Assembly: GCA_020849295.1 (NCBI GenBank)
Contig: JADLGN010000009.1
Location: forward strand, 1-51,704
Source: Bacteroidia bacterium
GTDB lineage: Bacteria; Bacteroidota; Bacteroidia; NS11-12g; UBA9320
Reading direction: 5' to 3'
Length of the DNA stretch: 51,704 nt
Below, one piece after another: positions 15,904-27,102 of the stretch (position 1 is the first letter of the stretch; the number at the start of each line of letters is the position of its first letter). The notes beneath the pieces are model-generated. The model saw only the letters and a list, made by a program, of their open reading frames with translations. It made no database searches and was not told the origin of the DNA. The translations under genes were made by a program, and so were the position numbers.

Positions 15904-16917
15904 TTGAACAAAAATAATAAGAGTATTGCTATTTGGCTATTGAGCGGATGTTTCCTTATTTATATAATGGTAGTAGTTGGCGGACTTACACGGCTTACTC
16001 ATTCCGGTCTTTCAATGGTAGAATGGAGTGTTACAGGCTCGTTCCCTCCTACTAATCAAAATGATTGGCAAGCACTTTTTGATAAATATAAAAATTCGCC
16101 GGAATACAAATTGATTAATTTTGATTTCACAATAGATGATTTTAAAGAAATATTTTGGTTTGAGTATATACACCGACTTATAGGCAGAATTTTGGGGATA
16201 GTATTTGTTTTACCTTTTGCATATTTTCTAATGAAGAAAAAAATTCCTGATGGATTTGCCAAGAAACTTGTATTTCTACTATTGATTGGTGGCTTACAAG
16301 GATTAATTGGTTGGTATATGGTAAAAAGCGGATTAGTAAAAAACCCCCAAGTAAGTCACTACAGATTAGCTTTTCACCTAATAACCGCATTTATTACTTT
16401 TGGGTTTACATTTTGGTTTGCTCTTGATTTAATTTATCCAAACAAACAAAGTAAAATAAATAAAAACTTATTAAAATTAATTATGGTTTTTATGGGCTTT
16501 CTTGTATTGCAAATAGTTTATGGTGCCTTTGTAGCCGGCTTAAAGGCAGGCTATATCTATACTACTTATCCTAAAATGGGCAACGAATGGATTCCAAGCT
16601 TAATTACCGAGCAAAAACCTATTTGGCTAAATTTTTTTGAAATGCACGCCGGAGTTCAATTCTTACACAGAATTATTGCAATTATATTATTAATTATCTC
16701 TGTAATTATTTATTACAAATCGAATAAATATAATATTTCAAAAAAACAGAAAAGAAATATTTCACTTATTCCGTCATTATTGTTTTTGCAATTTATACTC
16801 GGCATTTTCACACTTATTTTTTCAGTACCATTATTTTTAGCTATAACTCATCAAACCTTAGCGTTTGTTATATTTTCTGTAGTTCTATTTAACCTTCACA
16901 GTTTAAAAAATTACTAA
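15904..16917 (+). CDS. Heme A synthase (COX15/CtaA family)
   Basis: This membrane enzyme oxidises heme O to heme A for aa3-type terminal oxidases. The histidine motifs are intact: EYIHRLIGR, VSHYRLAFHL, FLHRIIAI and ITHQTLAF, in two four-helix halves. The N-terminus VVVGGLTRLTHSGLSMVEW is diagnostic of COX15-type proteins. There is no in-frame ATG ahead of the first membrane helix, so the start is taken as TTG at 15904, six bases after the previous stop. Its presence suggests the organism respires oxygen with a heme-A oxidase, although no oxidase genes are in the window. Confidence 0.94.
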   Translation: MNKNNKSIAIWLLSGCFLIYIMVVVGGLTRLTHSGLSMVEWSVTGSFPPTNQNDWQALFDKYKNSPEYKLINFDFTIDDFKEIFWFEYIHRLIGRILGIVFVLPFAYFLMKKKIPDGFAKKLVFLLLIGGLQGLIGWYMVKSGLVKNPQVSHYRLAFHLITAFITFGFTFWFALDLIYPNKQSKINKNLLKLIMVFMGFLVLQIVYGAFVAGLKAGYIYTTYPKMGNEWIPSLITEQKPIWLNFFEMHAGVQFLHRIIAIILLIISVIIYYKSNKYNISKKQKRNISLIPSLLFLQFILGIFTLIFSVPLFLAITHQTLAFVIFSVVLFNLHSLKNY

Positions 16918-16949
16918 TTGTACTTTATTAAAAATATTATTTAAAAGTA

Positions 16950-16980
16950 TTGTTTACTTTGATAAATTAATATACTTTTG
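16950..16980 (+). promoter_or_regulatory. Bacteroidota promoter of rplS
   Basis: A TTG (16950-16952) is followed after 20 bases by TACTTTTG (16973-16980), an exact TAnnTTTG. It predicts transcription starting near 16985, about 18 bases before the rplS ATG. Confidence 0.65.
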
Positions 16981-17002
16981 CAACCTTTAAAAAACGCAGT
17001 AG

Positions 17003-17347
17003 ATGAACTTAATTAAAACAATAGAAAACCAACAATTGCGAACTGATATTCCTGAATTTTCATCAGGTGATACAATAACAGTATATTATAAAATTAAAGA
17101 AGGTTCAAAAGAAAGAATACAGCATTTTCAAGGTGTAGTATTACAAAGAAGAAATTCTGGTATTGCTGAAACTTTTACAGTTCGTAAAATTTCAGGAGGA
17201 ATTGGAGTAGAAAGAATTTTCCCTGTTCACAGCCCTAACATTGAAAAAATAGAACTTAACAGAAGAGGTAAAGTTCGCCGTGCAAGATTGTTCTATTTAA
17301 GAGAAAAATCAGGAAAGCAAGCTCGTATAAAAGAGAAAAAATCATAA
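17003..17347 (+). CDS. rplS: 50S ribosomal protein L19
   Basis: L19 sits at the interface of the two ribosomal subunits. The sequence is a full-length 114-residue bL19: [13 protein letters not shown], then [30 protein letters not shown], and [11 protein letters not shown]. It has its own promoter and a strong terminator directly downstream, so it appears monocistronic rather than part of the rpsP-trmD operon familiar from other bacteria. Confidence 0.98.
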   Translation: MNLIKTIENQQLRTDIPEFSSGDTITVYYKIKEGSKERIQHFQGVVLQRRNSGIAETFTVRKISGGIGVERIFPVHSPNIEKIELNRRGKVRRARLFYLREKSGKQARIKEKKS

Positions 17348-17369
17348 TTTAGTTTATTAATAAAATATT

Positions 17370-17405
17370 AATACCATTCCCTTTGGGCAATGGTATTTTT
17401 TTTAT
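17370..17405. terminator. Intrinsic terminator after rplS
   Basis: Perfect 9-bp arms aataccatt (17370-17378) and aatggtatt (17389-17397) enclose a short CCC/GGG-bearing loop and are followed by a T-run. Because the opposite-strand gene ends at 17402, it may serve both directions. Confidence 0.88.
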
Positions 17406-18952
17406 TTTTTTAAGGAGTTTTTCATAATTTCATTAATCAAAGCAGTATTTGCTTCACCTTCATTTTTTATTTGAATAAAACTTCCGCCACCATAAATAGA
17501 TATGTTTTTTAGAAACTCAATAGCGTCAGCATTTTTGCCAAATCCAATAGAAGAAGTCAGTATTTTATAATCTCTGTAGTATTCTTTTGTTAGTTTATAA
17601 ATATTTTTCGGTTTAAAATTCTCTGAATTAAACAAACCGTCAGACACAAGAATTACCTGATTATTCCCATTTTCAATAAAATTTTGTTTTGCAAATTCAT
17701 AAGCTATTTTCATTCCCTCACTTCCATACGATTGTCCCTTTGCTTCGAGGCTATTGATAATTGAATATATTTTTTCTTTATTACTCCCATTTTCTGTTTG
17801 CATTAAAATTTTAACCTTTCCTGCATAAGTAATAATTGTAACAATATCGTTTTCTCTTAATACTTTTACCATTTCAATCACAGATTTTTTAAGCAAAGGT
17901 AATTTTTCTGGTTTGTCCATACTACCTGATACGTCTATTAAAAAAACTATATTATTATTTGCGTATTTTTTCTTGTTCAAATTACCGTTTTCATCAAAAT
18001 CATTACTCATCTCTATACTGTCAATTTTTATAGAATCTTTGTCAGATTCTTTTACCAGAATAACATCTTTTTCTATAATTTTTTTGTCTTTGTAAATTTC
18101 GTCATATTTTTTTCTAAGTTTTTCAATGTCATCTTCAACTTCCTTTGTAGGATTATCAATTATGATTTCGTTTTCTCTCTCTTTTGAGGGGGATTCTTCT
18201 TTAGTTTGTAGTGGTTCTTCAAGTGGAAAAAGTTTAATAACAAATTTTTTCTTGTTTCTGCTTACAAATATTTCCGATTCATTCGTTTCGTAACCGCTAA
18301 GACCTACTGTTACCTTGTATTTACCATTAACAACATCATCAAATTTTACTTTTGTACTTGGAGAAATTTCAATTAAACGACTTTCAAAATTATTTTTCAA
18401 AATTAAATTATAACCACTCAACCCTATTCCTGAAACTGCATCTTTAACCTCTATTTCTATATTACTTACTGATGGCGATGGTTTAGTTTCCCCCTCCATT
18501 GGCGGGCAATTCATAAGAGCATCAGAATGAAAATCATTAATTTTTCCTTTTATTGAAAGAGTAATAGGAGATGACATTGTACTTGCCCAAATTTGTACAT
18601 CTTTTCTAAAAAATCCCCTCGAATGAGTAAAATAAATAAGTTTAATAATTGTTGTCTGACCATTTACTATATAATTTTTAGGAACTATTACCTGCATATC
18701 TTCAGCATATCCGATAGGCAGAAACATAAACTTATCTCCGTTATTTGTAAGTTCGAAAAACGCAGTATCGTTTTTCCACTTCTGAACTACTCCAAAATCA
18801 AAAATTTTAGGATTTATATCAATTGAATTTTGAGCTGATACTTTACCGATTGTTATAAGTAGAATAATTATATTTACGAGGTATTTGCCCACTGTTGCTA
18901 ATTTTAAACGTATAATTTTACAGTAAAGTGTATCATTATTTAGTTTTTTCAT
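17402..18952 (-). CDS. Secreted von Willebrand factor A domain protein with Ig-like and PEGA-like N-terminal domains
   Basis: A cytoplasmic n-region and hydrophobic stretch ending GKVSAQ form an export signal. Next comes an Ig-like domain with the phrase IFDFGVVQKW, of the DUF1573 type that describes a state being 'the same as' its reference. Then come a PEGA/carboxypeptidase-regulatory-like domain (KYKVTVGLSGYETNESEIFV), a Lys/Glu-rich linker, and a VWA domain (about 330-510) whose metal-ion motif DVSGS is intact. The ATG at 18952 gives MKKLNN; a TTG three codons upstream is possible. It overlaps the end of the NRDE gene by 17 bases and is the last gene of the pyrG group. The function is probably surface or periplasmic binding; the partner is unknown. 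Confidence 0.83.
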   Translation of the reverse strand: MKKLNNDTLYCKIIRLKLATVGKYLVNIIILLITIGKVSAQNSIDINPKIFDFGVVQKWKNDTAFFELTNNGDKFMFLPIGYAEDMQVIVPKNYIVNGQTTIIKLIYFTHSRGFFRKDVQIWASTMSSPITLSIKGKINDFHSDALMNCPPMEGETKPSPSVSNIEIEVKDAVSGIGLSGYNLILKNNFESRLIEISPSTKVKFDDVVNGKYKVTVGLSGYETNESEIFVSRNKKKFVIKLFPLEEPLQTKEESPSKERENEIIIDNPTKEVEDDIEKLRKKYDEIYKDKKIIEKDVILVKESDKDSIKIDSIEMSNDFDENGNLNKKKYANNNIVFLIDVSGSMDKPEKLPLLKKSVIEMVKVLRENDIVTIITYAGKVKILMQTENGSNKEKIYSIINSLEAKGQSYGSEGMKIAYEFAKQNFIENGNNQVILVSDGLFNSENFKPKNIYKLTKEYYRDYKILTSSIGFGKNADAIEFLKNISIYGGGSFIQIKNEGEANTALINEIMKNSLKK

Positions 18953-19676
18953 TATCAACAAAACTGAAACCGCTTGTGTAGTTATTATTATTTTTCAGGT
19001 CAAAATAGTTTATTTTTATTTCATTATTGCTTTTAACTATCTGCGATATACTAACTGTTGAAACCATTTCATTTTTTATTATCAAACTATTATTGGGTTC
19101 TTCAGGGCTATATTTTTTATGAAAATTCAAAATATTTTCTTCAATTGTTTCCAATGAATTATTATTAATAAATTCATCAAACATCACTATTCGTATTTTT
19201 CTCAATTCATTATTGTATAGCATTACAGACGACCAGATATAATGCTTTCTTGCATCACGTTGAATAATATTAATTTTACTGCCATTCCATACTATTTCAT
19301 GTAACTTAATTTGATTACTATGTTGTAAAACAATCATTGTAAATGGCTCAATTCCCTTAAAATTATAATTAATTATAAATTGGTTTAAATTATTAAAATT
19401 AAAAAAATCAAGTAATACTAAGCCTCTGCTTTTTCTGTACATTTTTGCCGATTGATGTGCCTGAATGGCGCCATTAAATAGGCAAACGGTAAATTTATTT
19501 TCGGCAATAGCTATCCAAGTTCCTCCTTTTTCAGGGTCTTTTGGGAAAATAACATTTATATGATTTACATTGTAATTGCTGGGTAATAATGCAGTTTTTC
19601 TACTGTATTTTTCGTCTCGGTTGTGAGTTAAAATAAAGTTATTATTTTGGGTAGGGATATAAGTGAGTGTACACAT
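18936..19676 (-). CDS. NRDE-family protein (TANGO2-like)
   Basis: The sequence begins MCTLTYIP and contains THNRDE at about residues 17-22, the motif that names the family. PEKGGTWIA and CLFNGA follow. Cys2 is positioned like the nucleophile of N-terminal hydrolases, but activity is not proven for the family. Eukaryotic TANGO2 has been linked to heme trafficking. The gene lies 18 bases after pyrG and overlaps the VWA gene, so it is probably in one transcript with them. The 246 residues are typical. Confidence 0.88.
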   Translation of the reverse strand: MCTLTYIPTQNNNFILTHNRDEKYSRKTALLPSNYNVNHINVIFPKDPEKGGTWIAIAENKFTVCLFNGAIQAHQSAKMYRKSRGLVLLDFFNFNNLNQFIINYNFKGIEPFTMIVLQHSNQIKLHEIVWNGSKINIIQRDARKHYIWSSVMLYNNELRKIRIVMFDEFINNNSLETIEENILNFHKKYSPEEPNNSLIIKNEMVSTVSISQIVKSNNEIKINYFDLKNNNNYTSGFSFVDNEKTK

Positions 19677-19694
19677 TGCAGCTAATCAATCACT

Positions 19695-21326
<1,632 letters not shown>

Positions 21327-21330
21327 TTAT

Positions 21331-21355
21331 TATGGTTTAATTATTTTAAACCATA
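21331..21355 (-). promoter_or_regulatory. Hairpin in the pyrG leader
   Basis: Perfect 8-bp arms tatggttt / aaaccata enclose a 9-base loop, 10 bases before the pyrG start on the transcribed strand. It lacks a T-run of terminator type in the right place and could influence translation or act as a control site. No regulator is known. Confidence 0.4.
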
Positions 21356-21367
21356 TATTACGGGATG

Positions 21368-21375
21368 CAAAGTTA
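21368..21375 (-). promoter_or_regulatory. Bacteroidota -7 box for pyrG
   Basis: On the minus strand this reads TAACTTTG, an exact TAnnTTTG, 47 bases upstream of the pyrG ATG. No matching -33 TTG was seen at the usual spacing. Confidence 0.5.
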
Positions 21376-21452
21376 TTAAAATTTATAAGTTTTTTATTTT
21401 TTAACTTATCAATAATGTATCAACAATAAAAAATTGCTTAATAAACAGCCTG

Positions 21453-22409
21453 CTATTTTTCTAATTTCTTTTTTTGTTCGTCGCCTTTTTTACGTTGACG
21501 TTCGGTTACACCGGTATATCTTCTTGGATACTTTTGTATGTCCATAGCAAGTTTATTAAAATTTTCAATAGTGGTATTTAGTTTGGTATATAACTCATCG
21601 CTTTTTGCTAATTTTCCTATTGTGCCTTGTCCTTTATTAATATTTTCTATAGTTATCGAAATTTCATTAATAGCTTTTTTAAGGTCATTTACGGTAGATT
21701 CAAGTTTTATTCTATTTAGTTCTTCTGTAGTTTGTTTTATATCGCTCAATATTCCGTTAATTTTTGGAGTTGAATTTTTTAATTCACCAGTTGTAGAGCT
21801 TAAATCACTTATTATTTTATCAATTCCTGCATCTTTTGATTTAAGCATATCATCAATTGTAATTACAGCAGCATCAACAGTAGAAAGGGTTTTATTTAAA
21901 CTCTGTAAAGTTTTTTTAATTTGATCATCAGAAATTTGGCTATTTATTTCATTTAATAAAATATTTATTTTGTCAGAAAGAGGTGCTATAAGTTTACTTA
22001 CAGTTTTTGCCATTCCGGGATCTTTGTCTGATGATAAAGTATCATTTGCAGATGCAAATACTTTAGAGTCGCCCATAATTAACTGAAGTCCTTTTGAACC
22101 AACCATATCGGTATTTATAATTTTCATAACCGAATTTTTAGGGACTTTAATATTATTGGGTACTTTTATTTCAATAAGTAACTTTAGAGTTTTCTGGTCC
22201 ATTTTAACATCGCTTACCTGCCCAACCTTATATCCGTTTATCAAAACAGGATTTGACCTATATAGTCCGTCTATTTCATCATAAGTAGCGTAATATTTAT
22301 TATAGTCAGTAAACAGGTTTTCTCCTTTAAGAAAATTATAACCAAGTATAAGAATTGCTATTGTGATTGCTGTAATTGCACCTACTTTGGTTTCATTGCT
22401 GATTTTCAT
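21453..22409 (-). CDS. MlaD/MCE-family lipid-transport protein
   Basis: A single membrane anchor (about 8-27) is followed by an MCE domain (about 36-120; YRSNPVLINGYKVGQV is the typical core). A long helical, partly coiled-coil region fills the rest, as in proteins that thread lipids between membranes. The 318-residue length fits Bacteroidota MlaD-like proteins. It lies 24 bases after the amidase gene on the same strand. An MlaE/MlaF pair lies far off at 34,041-35,509, so the components of the transporter are split between two loci. Confidence 0.9.
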   Translation of the reverse strand: MKISNETKVGAITAITIAILILGYNFLKGENLFTDYNKYYATYDEIDGLYRSNPVLINGYKVGQVSDVKMDQKTLKLLIEIKVPNNIKVPKNSVMKIINTDMVGSKGLQLIMGDSKVFASANDTLSSDKDPGMAKTVSKLIAPLSDKINILLNEINSQISDDQIKKTLQSLNKTLSTVDAAVITIDDMLKSKDAGIDKIISDLSSTTGELKNSTPKINGILSDIKQTTEELNRIKLESTVNDLKKAINEISITIENINKGQGTIGKLAKSDELYTKLNTTIENFNKLAMDIQKYPRRYTGVTERQRKKGDEQKKKLEK

Positions 22410-22433
22410 AAACTGATATTTTTTACTGCAAAT

Positions 22434-23366
22434 TTACAGTTTTGAATACCAATTTCTGTAATTTCTAAAACCAATCATCATACTATGGGCTAATTTTTTT
22501 CTTCCTTCATCGGAATTTAAAAAATCAAGGTCATTAGCATTACTCAAAAATCCGCTTTCTACAAGTACACTTGGCATTGATGTTTTCCATAATACAAGAA
22601 AACCTGCTTGTTTTACTTCTTTGGTATGAATTGTTTTATTTCTAATAATTGATTCGTGCATGTTAGAAGCCAAACGGGCACTTTGCTCCATAAAAGCATT
22701 TTGATACAATGAAAAAATAATGTCTGACTCAGGTGAATTCGGATCAAATCCTTCATATTCAGAATTACTATTAAAATCTTTCTCTAAAAGAATTGATTCA
22801 TTTTCTCGTTTTGAAACTGCAAGATTAGCGGCGGTCTTATGAGTTCCCATTATATAAGACTCAAAACCGTGAAATGCGGGATTTGGGTTTGAGTTACAAT
22901 GTATTGAAATAAAAATATCGGCATTATTTGTGTTTGCTATCATTGCTCTTTGATACAATTCAATAAATATATCAGTTTTTCTTGTATAAATTACTTTTAC
23001 TCCTTTTATACTATCTTCTATTAGTTTTCCTAATTTTAGTGAAATATCAAGAGCAATATGTTTTTCATAAATATCTCCATTACCTATACATCCTGGGTCT
23101 TTGCCCCCATGTCCTGCATCTATTACTATTGTTTTGATATTTTTGTCGCCGGCTTGCAAAAAAGTAGATTTAGAAATAGATGATTTTTCAATTTTCATCA
23201 ATGCTTGTGAGGTATGATTTTTGTTAAAAAAAGGTTGAATGTTGAACAAAATTAAAAAAACAAAAAGTGAAGTAATTTTTCGTTTCGAAAAAAGAATATC
23301 AAACTTCTGCCTATTTTTTATTGTAAGCTGTTCTTCATTCCATTTTCTAAGACTAATAACTTTCAT
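22434..23366 (-). CDS. N-acetylmuramoyl-L-alanine amidase (Amidase_3)
   Basis: This zinc amidase cleaves the stem peptide from peptidoglycan. The motifs IDAGHGGKDPGCIG, YEKHIALDIS and ISIHCNSNPN supply zinc ligands (His, Glu, His), and VESGFLSN carries the catalytic Glu. About 30 residues precede a membrane or signal segment (ITSLFVFLILFNIQPFF), which is longer than a normal signal n-region, so the true start might be further in. It is followed by MlaD and is divergent from lptD, a grouping that suits coordinated envelope work. Confidence 0.92.
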   Translation of the reverse strand: MKVISLRKWNEEQLTIKNRQKFDILFSKRKITSLFVFLILFNIQPFFNKNHTSQALMKIEKSSISKSTFLQAGDKNIKTIVIDAGHGGKDPGCIGNGDIYEKHIALDISLKLGKLIEDSIKGVKVIYTRKTDIFIELYQRAMIANTNNADIFISIHCNSNPNPAFHGFESYIMGTHKTAANLAVSKRENESILLEKDFNSNSEYEGFDPNSPESDIIFSLYQNAFMEQSARLASNMHESIIRNKTIHTKEVKQAGFLVLWKTSMPSVLVESGFLSNANDLDFLNSDEGRKKLAHSMMIGFRNYRNWYSKL

Positions 23367-23503
23367 TTCTTCATCAACAAATTTTCCCCGAAACTTTAAT
23401 TATTCTTTTTTTAAAGATAGTTTCGCGGTGATTTTTAAATCAAAGCAAAATTAAAACGATTAAATCAGTCATAATATTTCGCAAAGCCTCATTTTTCCAT
23501 TGT

Positions 23504-25981
23504 TTGCTGTGGATACAGCTTGTTTTTGCCCAATTAATTGTACATGCTCAATCAAAAAAAACTATATCAGATACAATTAAGTTAAATAAAAATGATAATC
23601 TTGAATTTCAGGTTGATTACTCTGCTGATGATTCTGTAATTCTCGATTTACCCAATAAAACAGTTTATCTGTACGGCAATGCCAAAGTAGCTTATGGAAG
23701 TATAAACCTTGATGCAGGTTTCATTAAAGTTAATTTTGAAACAAAAGAACTTATAGCTAAACCAATTTATGACAATATAAAGAAACCTATACACTTCCCT
23801 CACTTTTCTGACGGTAGCGATCAATTTACAAGTGACAGTATGAAGTATAATTTTTCATCAAAAAAAGCATTGGTATATAATACCCGCACTACGCAAGGTG
23901 AAGGTTTTGTTTTTGGTGAAAAAACATATAAAGACCCTTACAACAATACCTATGTAAAACATGCAAGATACACTACCTGTGATGATTCGTTGAACCCTCA
24001 TTTCTATATTTTGGCAAATAAATTTAAAGTAATTCCAAACAAACAGCTTGTTACCGGTCCGGCAAACTTAGTTATTGCAGGGATTAATACACCTTTGTTT
24101 ATTCCTTTTGGGTTTTTCCCTTTACAAAAGGGTCAAAAAAGAGGAATTATTTTTCCTACTTATGGTGAAACTCAGGATAGAGGTTTTTATTTGAGAAATT
24201 TTGGATATTACATACCTATTGGTAAATATTTTGATCTTTCAGCCACAGCCGACTTTTATTTTAGAGGAAGTTACGGATTTCATTTAAGTTCTAATTATGC
24301 AAAAAGGTATAAATACAGAGGCAATGTAGGTTTTGAATTTATTCATAACAAATTTGGCGAAGCAGAAACAGGAATTATAATATCTGACGACTACAACATT
24401 AGGTGGAACTATTCTATGGATGCAAAAGCACACCCGGGACAATATTTTAATGCCAGTGTAAATTATCAGTCGCCTAAGTATAACCGAAATAATACTTTTC
24501 AGCAACAAACTATAGCACAATCAACTATTCAGTCAACTATAAATTATAGAACTTCATTGTTTAAAAATAATTTCAATGTAAGTACAGGCATGAGAATTAT
24601 TCAAAATCTTGGAACTGAAATGGTTGATTTATCATTTCCTGAATTAAATATAAATATTCCTCGGATAAGTCCATTTGCTAATTTAAAATCTAAAAATCAA
24701 ACATTGAAAAGTATAGGTTTGTCATATAATCTCGATATGAAAAATAACCTGATAATGAAGCAATATAACTTAACTCCTATTTTAGGAATTGAAAAAAATC
24801 CTTTAGGATTAAATTTACTTGACAGCTTGCGTAGCAGCATTATACATACTATTCCTATTAGCACTTCTTTTAAAGTTTTAAAATATTTTCAATTAAACCC
24901 ATCATTTTCTTATACCGAGTTTTGGTATTTCAAAACACAAACATCAATATGGGATGAAACAAAAGATACAATAAGAAATATTTCGCAAAATGTATTTAGC
25001 AGGGCATATATGTTTAATAGTGCTATTTCATTAAACACAACATTATTTGGAATTGCTCAGTTTAGAAAAGGAAAAATTCAGGCACTAAGACATGTTGTTA
25101 CCCCATCATTGAGTTTTGATTTGAGTCCCGATTTTGAAACTAAAACTAATGGATATTATTTTGTTCAAAAAGACACAAGTGGCATAATTGAAAAAAAATC
25201 AAAATTTGCCGGACTGGGTTCTGCATATCCTACAGGTAACAAAAGAGCGTCAATAGGATTTAATATAGGAAATAATATTGAAATGAAATGGAGAAAGACA
25301 AGCGATACAGGCATTGTAGTAAAAAAAATAAAAATAATTGAAATGCTCAATATTAATGGTTCTTATAATTTTATTGCAGATAGTTTTAATTTATCAAATA
25401 TTGGTATTAGCGGAAGGTCATCAATTTTTAATGGTAAAGTAAATATAAATTATAATTGCCAGATTGACCCATATAAATACAGCAACCGCCGAATAAATGA
25501 GTATAATGGTTTAGGTAGAGTTTCATCTGCCGGAATTAGCTTAGGTACTAATTTGAATCCACAGGCAAGAAAAAACAAAATATCCAAAACTGCTACCGAA
25601 CAAGAATTGAACTATATCAATTCATTCCCCCAAAACTATATTGATTTTAATATTCCTTGGTCTTTACAGTTGAGTTATAATTTAAGTTATAATCACTATA
25701 ACCCAACTGTAACGAAAGAATTAAGACAAAGTTTTACTTTTAACGGTGATTTAAAATTGAGTCAGTTCTGGAAAATCGGAATTGCTTCAGGATATGACTT
25801 TAAAACTAAAGACCTTGCTCTCACCAAAATTGACTTTTACAGAGATTTGCATTGTTGGGAATTTAGTTTTGGATGGATACCGGTTGGTTTTATGCGAAGT
25901 TACGATTTCACTATACGGGTAAAATCATCTACACTGCAAGACTTGAAACTTAATAGAAGAAATTTTTGGTTTGATAATTAA
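23504..25981 (+). CDS. lptD: LPS-assembly protein LptD (OstA-like), non-ATG start
   Basis: This outer-membrane barrel inserts lipopolysaccharide in the outer leaflet. An OstA-like domain (about 25-150; NKTVYLYGNAKVAYGSI) precedes a large beta-barrel with alternating aromatic strands to the C-terminal Phe-rich end. The total of 825 residues fits Bacteroidota LptD. No ATG exists in frame near the signal peptide. The TTG at 23504 gives MLWIQLVFAQLIVHAQ, which lacks a positively charged n-region. The open frame reaches back to 23432 and includes Arg-Lys just upstream, so a rare ATT or ATA start between 23459 and 23474 is also possible. It ends one base from mltG, which is convergent. Confidence 0.87.
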   Translation: MLWIQLVFAQLIVHAQSKKTISDTIKLNKNDNLEFQVDYSADDSVILDLPNKTVYLYGNAKVAYGSINLDAGFIKVNFETKELIAKPIYDNIKKPIHFPHFSDGSDQFTSDSMKYNFSSKKALVYNTRTTQGEGFVFGEKTYKDPYNNTYVKHARYTTCDDSLNPHFYILANKFKVIPNKQLVTGPANLVIAGINTPLFIPFGFFPLQKGQKRGIIFPTYGETQDRGFYLRNFGYYIPIGKYFDLSATADFYFRGSYGFHLSSNYAKRYKYRGNVGFEFIHNKFGEAETGIIISDDYNIRWNYSMDAKAHPGQYFNASVNYQSPKYNRNNTFQQQTIAQSTIQSTINYRTSLFKNNFNVSTGMRIIQNLGTEMVDLSFPELNINIPRISPFANLKSKNQTLKSIGLSYNLDMKNNLIMKQYNLTPILGIEKNPLGLNLLDSLRSSIIHTIPISTSFKVLKYFQLNPSFSYTEFWYFKTQTSIWDETKDTIRNISQNVFSRAYMFNSAISLNTTLFGIAQFRKGKIQALRHVVTPSLSFDLSPDFETKTNGYYFVQKDTSGIIEKKSKFAGLGSAYPTGNKRASIGFNIGNNIEMKWRKTSDTGIVVKKIKIIEMLNINGSYNFIADSFNLSNIGISGRSSIFNGKVNINYNCQIDPYKYSNRRINEYNGLGRVSSAGISLGTNLNPQARKNKISKTATEQELNYINSFPQNYIDFNIPWSLQLSYNLSYNHYNPTVTKELRQSFTFNGDLKLSQFWKIGIASGYDFKTKDLALTKIDFYRDLHCWEFSFGWIPVGFMRSYDFTIRVKSSTLQDLKLNRRNFWFDN

Positions 25982-25982
25982 T

Positions 25983-26993
25983 TTACTTTATCCCTCTTTT
26001 ATCAAGTGCTGCTCGGTATTTAGCTGCTAAAATACGATGTTGTGCAAAATTTTCAGTAAAGTAATGATAATTAGAAAAATCTTCTTTTGCACAGAAATAT
26101 AAATAATTGTGTTTTTTATAATTCAACACTGAATCAACTGCACTCTTGCTGCATAACCCAATTGGACCAGGCGGTAATCCTAAGTTTTTGTATGTGTTAT
26201 ACGGAGATATTGTATCAAGAATTCCTTTTACACGGCTCATTTTGTTTATTCCGTTTGCATATTTTACAGTAGGATCAGCCTGCAAAAGCATATTTCTTTT
26301 TAATCTATTGATATAAACACCTGCAATTATTGGCATTTCTTCTTTTTTTACAGCTTCTTTTTCTACTATTGAAGCTAATATATATACTTCTTTAGTACTT
26401 TTAAAACCACAATCAGCAAGTTTTTGCATTCTCTCTGTATTCCAGAATATTTGCTGGTCTTTGATAAAATTATTGACTAAATCAGTTGGTTTCATTGTCC
26501 AGGGAAATTGATATGTATCTGCCCAAAACATTGCTAAGCAACTTTGACTGTCTAATGCCAATACTTCAAGTTTGTTTTTATCTAAAATAGTTGAGGCAAA
26601 TTCAGTAGAATCTGCTTCATATTTTTTACCCAACAATCCAAAAAGTTCATTTTGATATACGTTATTCCCAAACCTAAAAACTACTTCTATTTGTTTACCT
26701 AATTTAAAAAGTTTAATCAAATCATAATTGCTCATTCCATCTTCAATGCTATACATTCCGCCATATACCTTATTTAATTGTAACAATTTGGCTGCTATTT
26801 TAAAGGTATATTCGTTTTTTAAACATTTATTTTTAAATAAATTCAATATTAAACTATCAGAATTATCATTTGATTTAATAAAAATTATAGTATGATTTGT
26901 ATTGTTTTTATTAAAGATATTAATACCTGAAAATACTATTAATACTATAAAAATTAAAAATATAACAGTTAGATTTTTCTTAAAAAATTTCAT
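25983..26993 (-). CDS. mltG: Endolytic transglycosylase MltG
   Basis: MltG cuts nascent glycan strands and so ends peptidoglycan polymerisation. A single N-terminal membrane anchor (about 8-26) precedes a LysM-like and YceG catalytic domain. The catalytic Glu lies in ASIVEKEA, and the downstream NRL...MLLQADPTVKYA and SPYNTYKNLGLPPGPI motifs are diagnostic. The 336-residue length is normal. It is convergent with lptD, one base apart. Confidence 0.95.
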   Translation of the reverse strand: MKFFKKNLTVIFLIFIVLIVFSGINIFNKNNTNHTIIFIKSNDNSDSLILNLFKNKCLKNEYTFKIAAKLLQLNKVYGGMYSIEDGMSNYDLIKLFKLGKQIEVVFRFGNNVYQNELFGLLGKKYEADSTEFASTILDKNKLEVLALDSQSCLAMFWADTYQFPWTMKPTDLVNNFIKDQQIFWNTERMQKLADCGFKSTKEVYILASIVEKEAVKKEEMPIIAGVYINRLKRNMLLQADPTVKYANGINKMSRVKGILDTISPYNTYKNLGLPPGPIGLCSKSAVDSVLNYKKHNYLYFCAKEDFSNYHYFTENFAQHRILAAKYRAALDKRGIK

Positions 26994-27102
26994 TTATTTA
27001 ATTTGTAAAATTATTAAATAAATAAACTACTTCAAATTGTTATTTTTCCTTTTAAAAACCGTATATGATTTTATTCAAAGAAACTGATTGGTTAGAGTTT
27101 AA

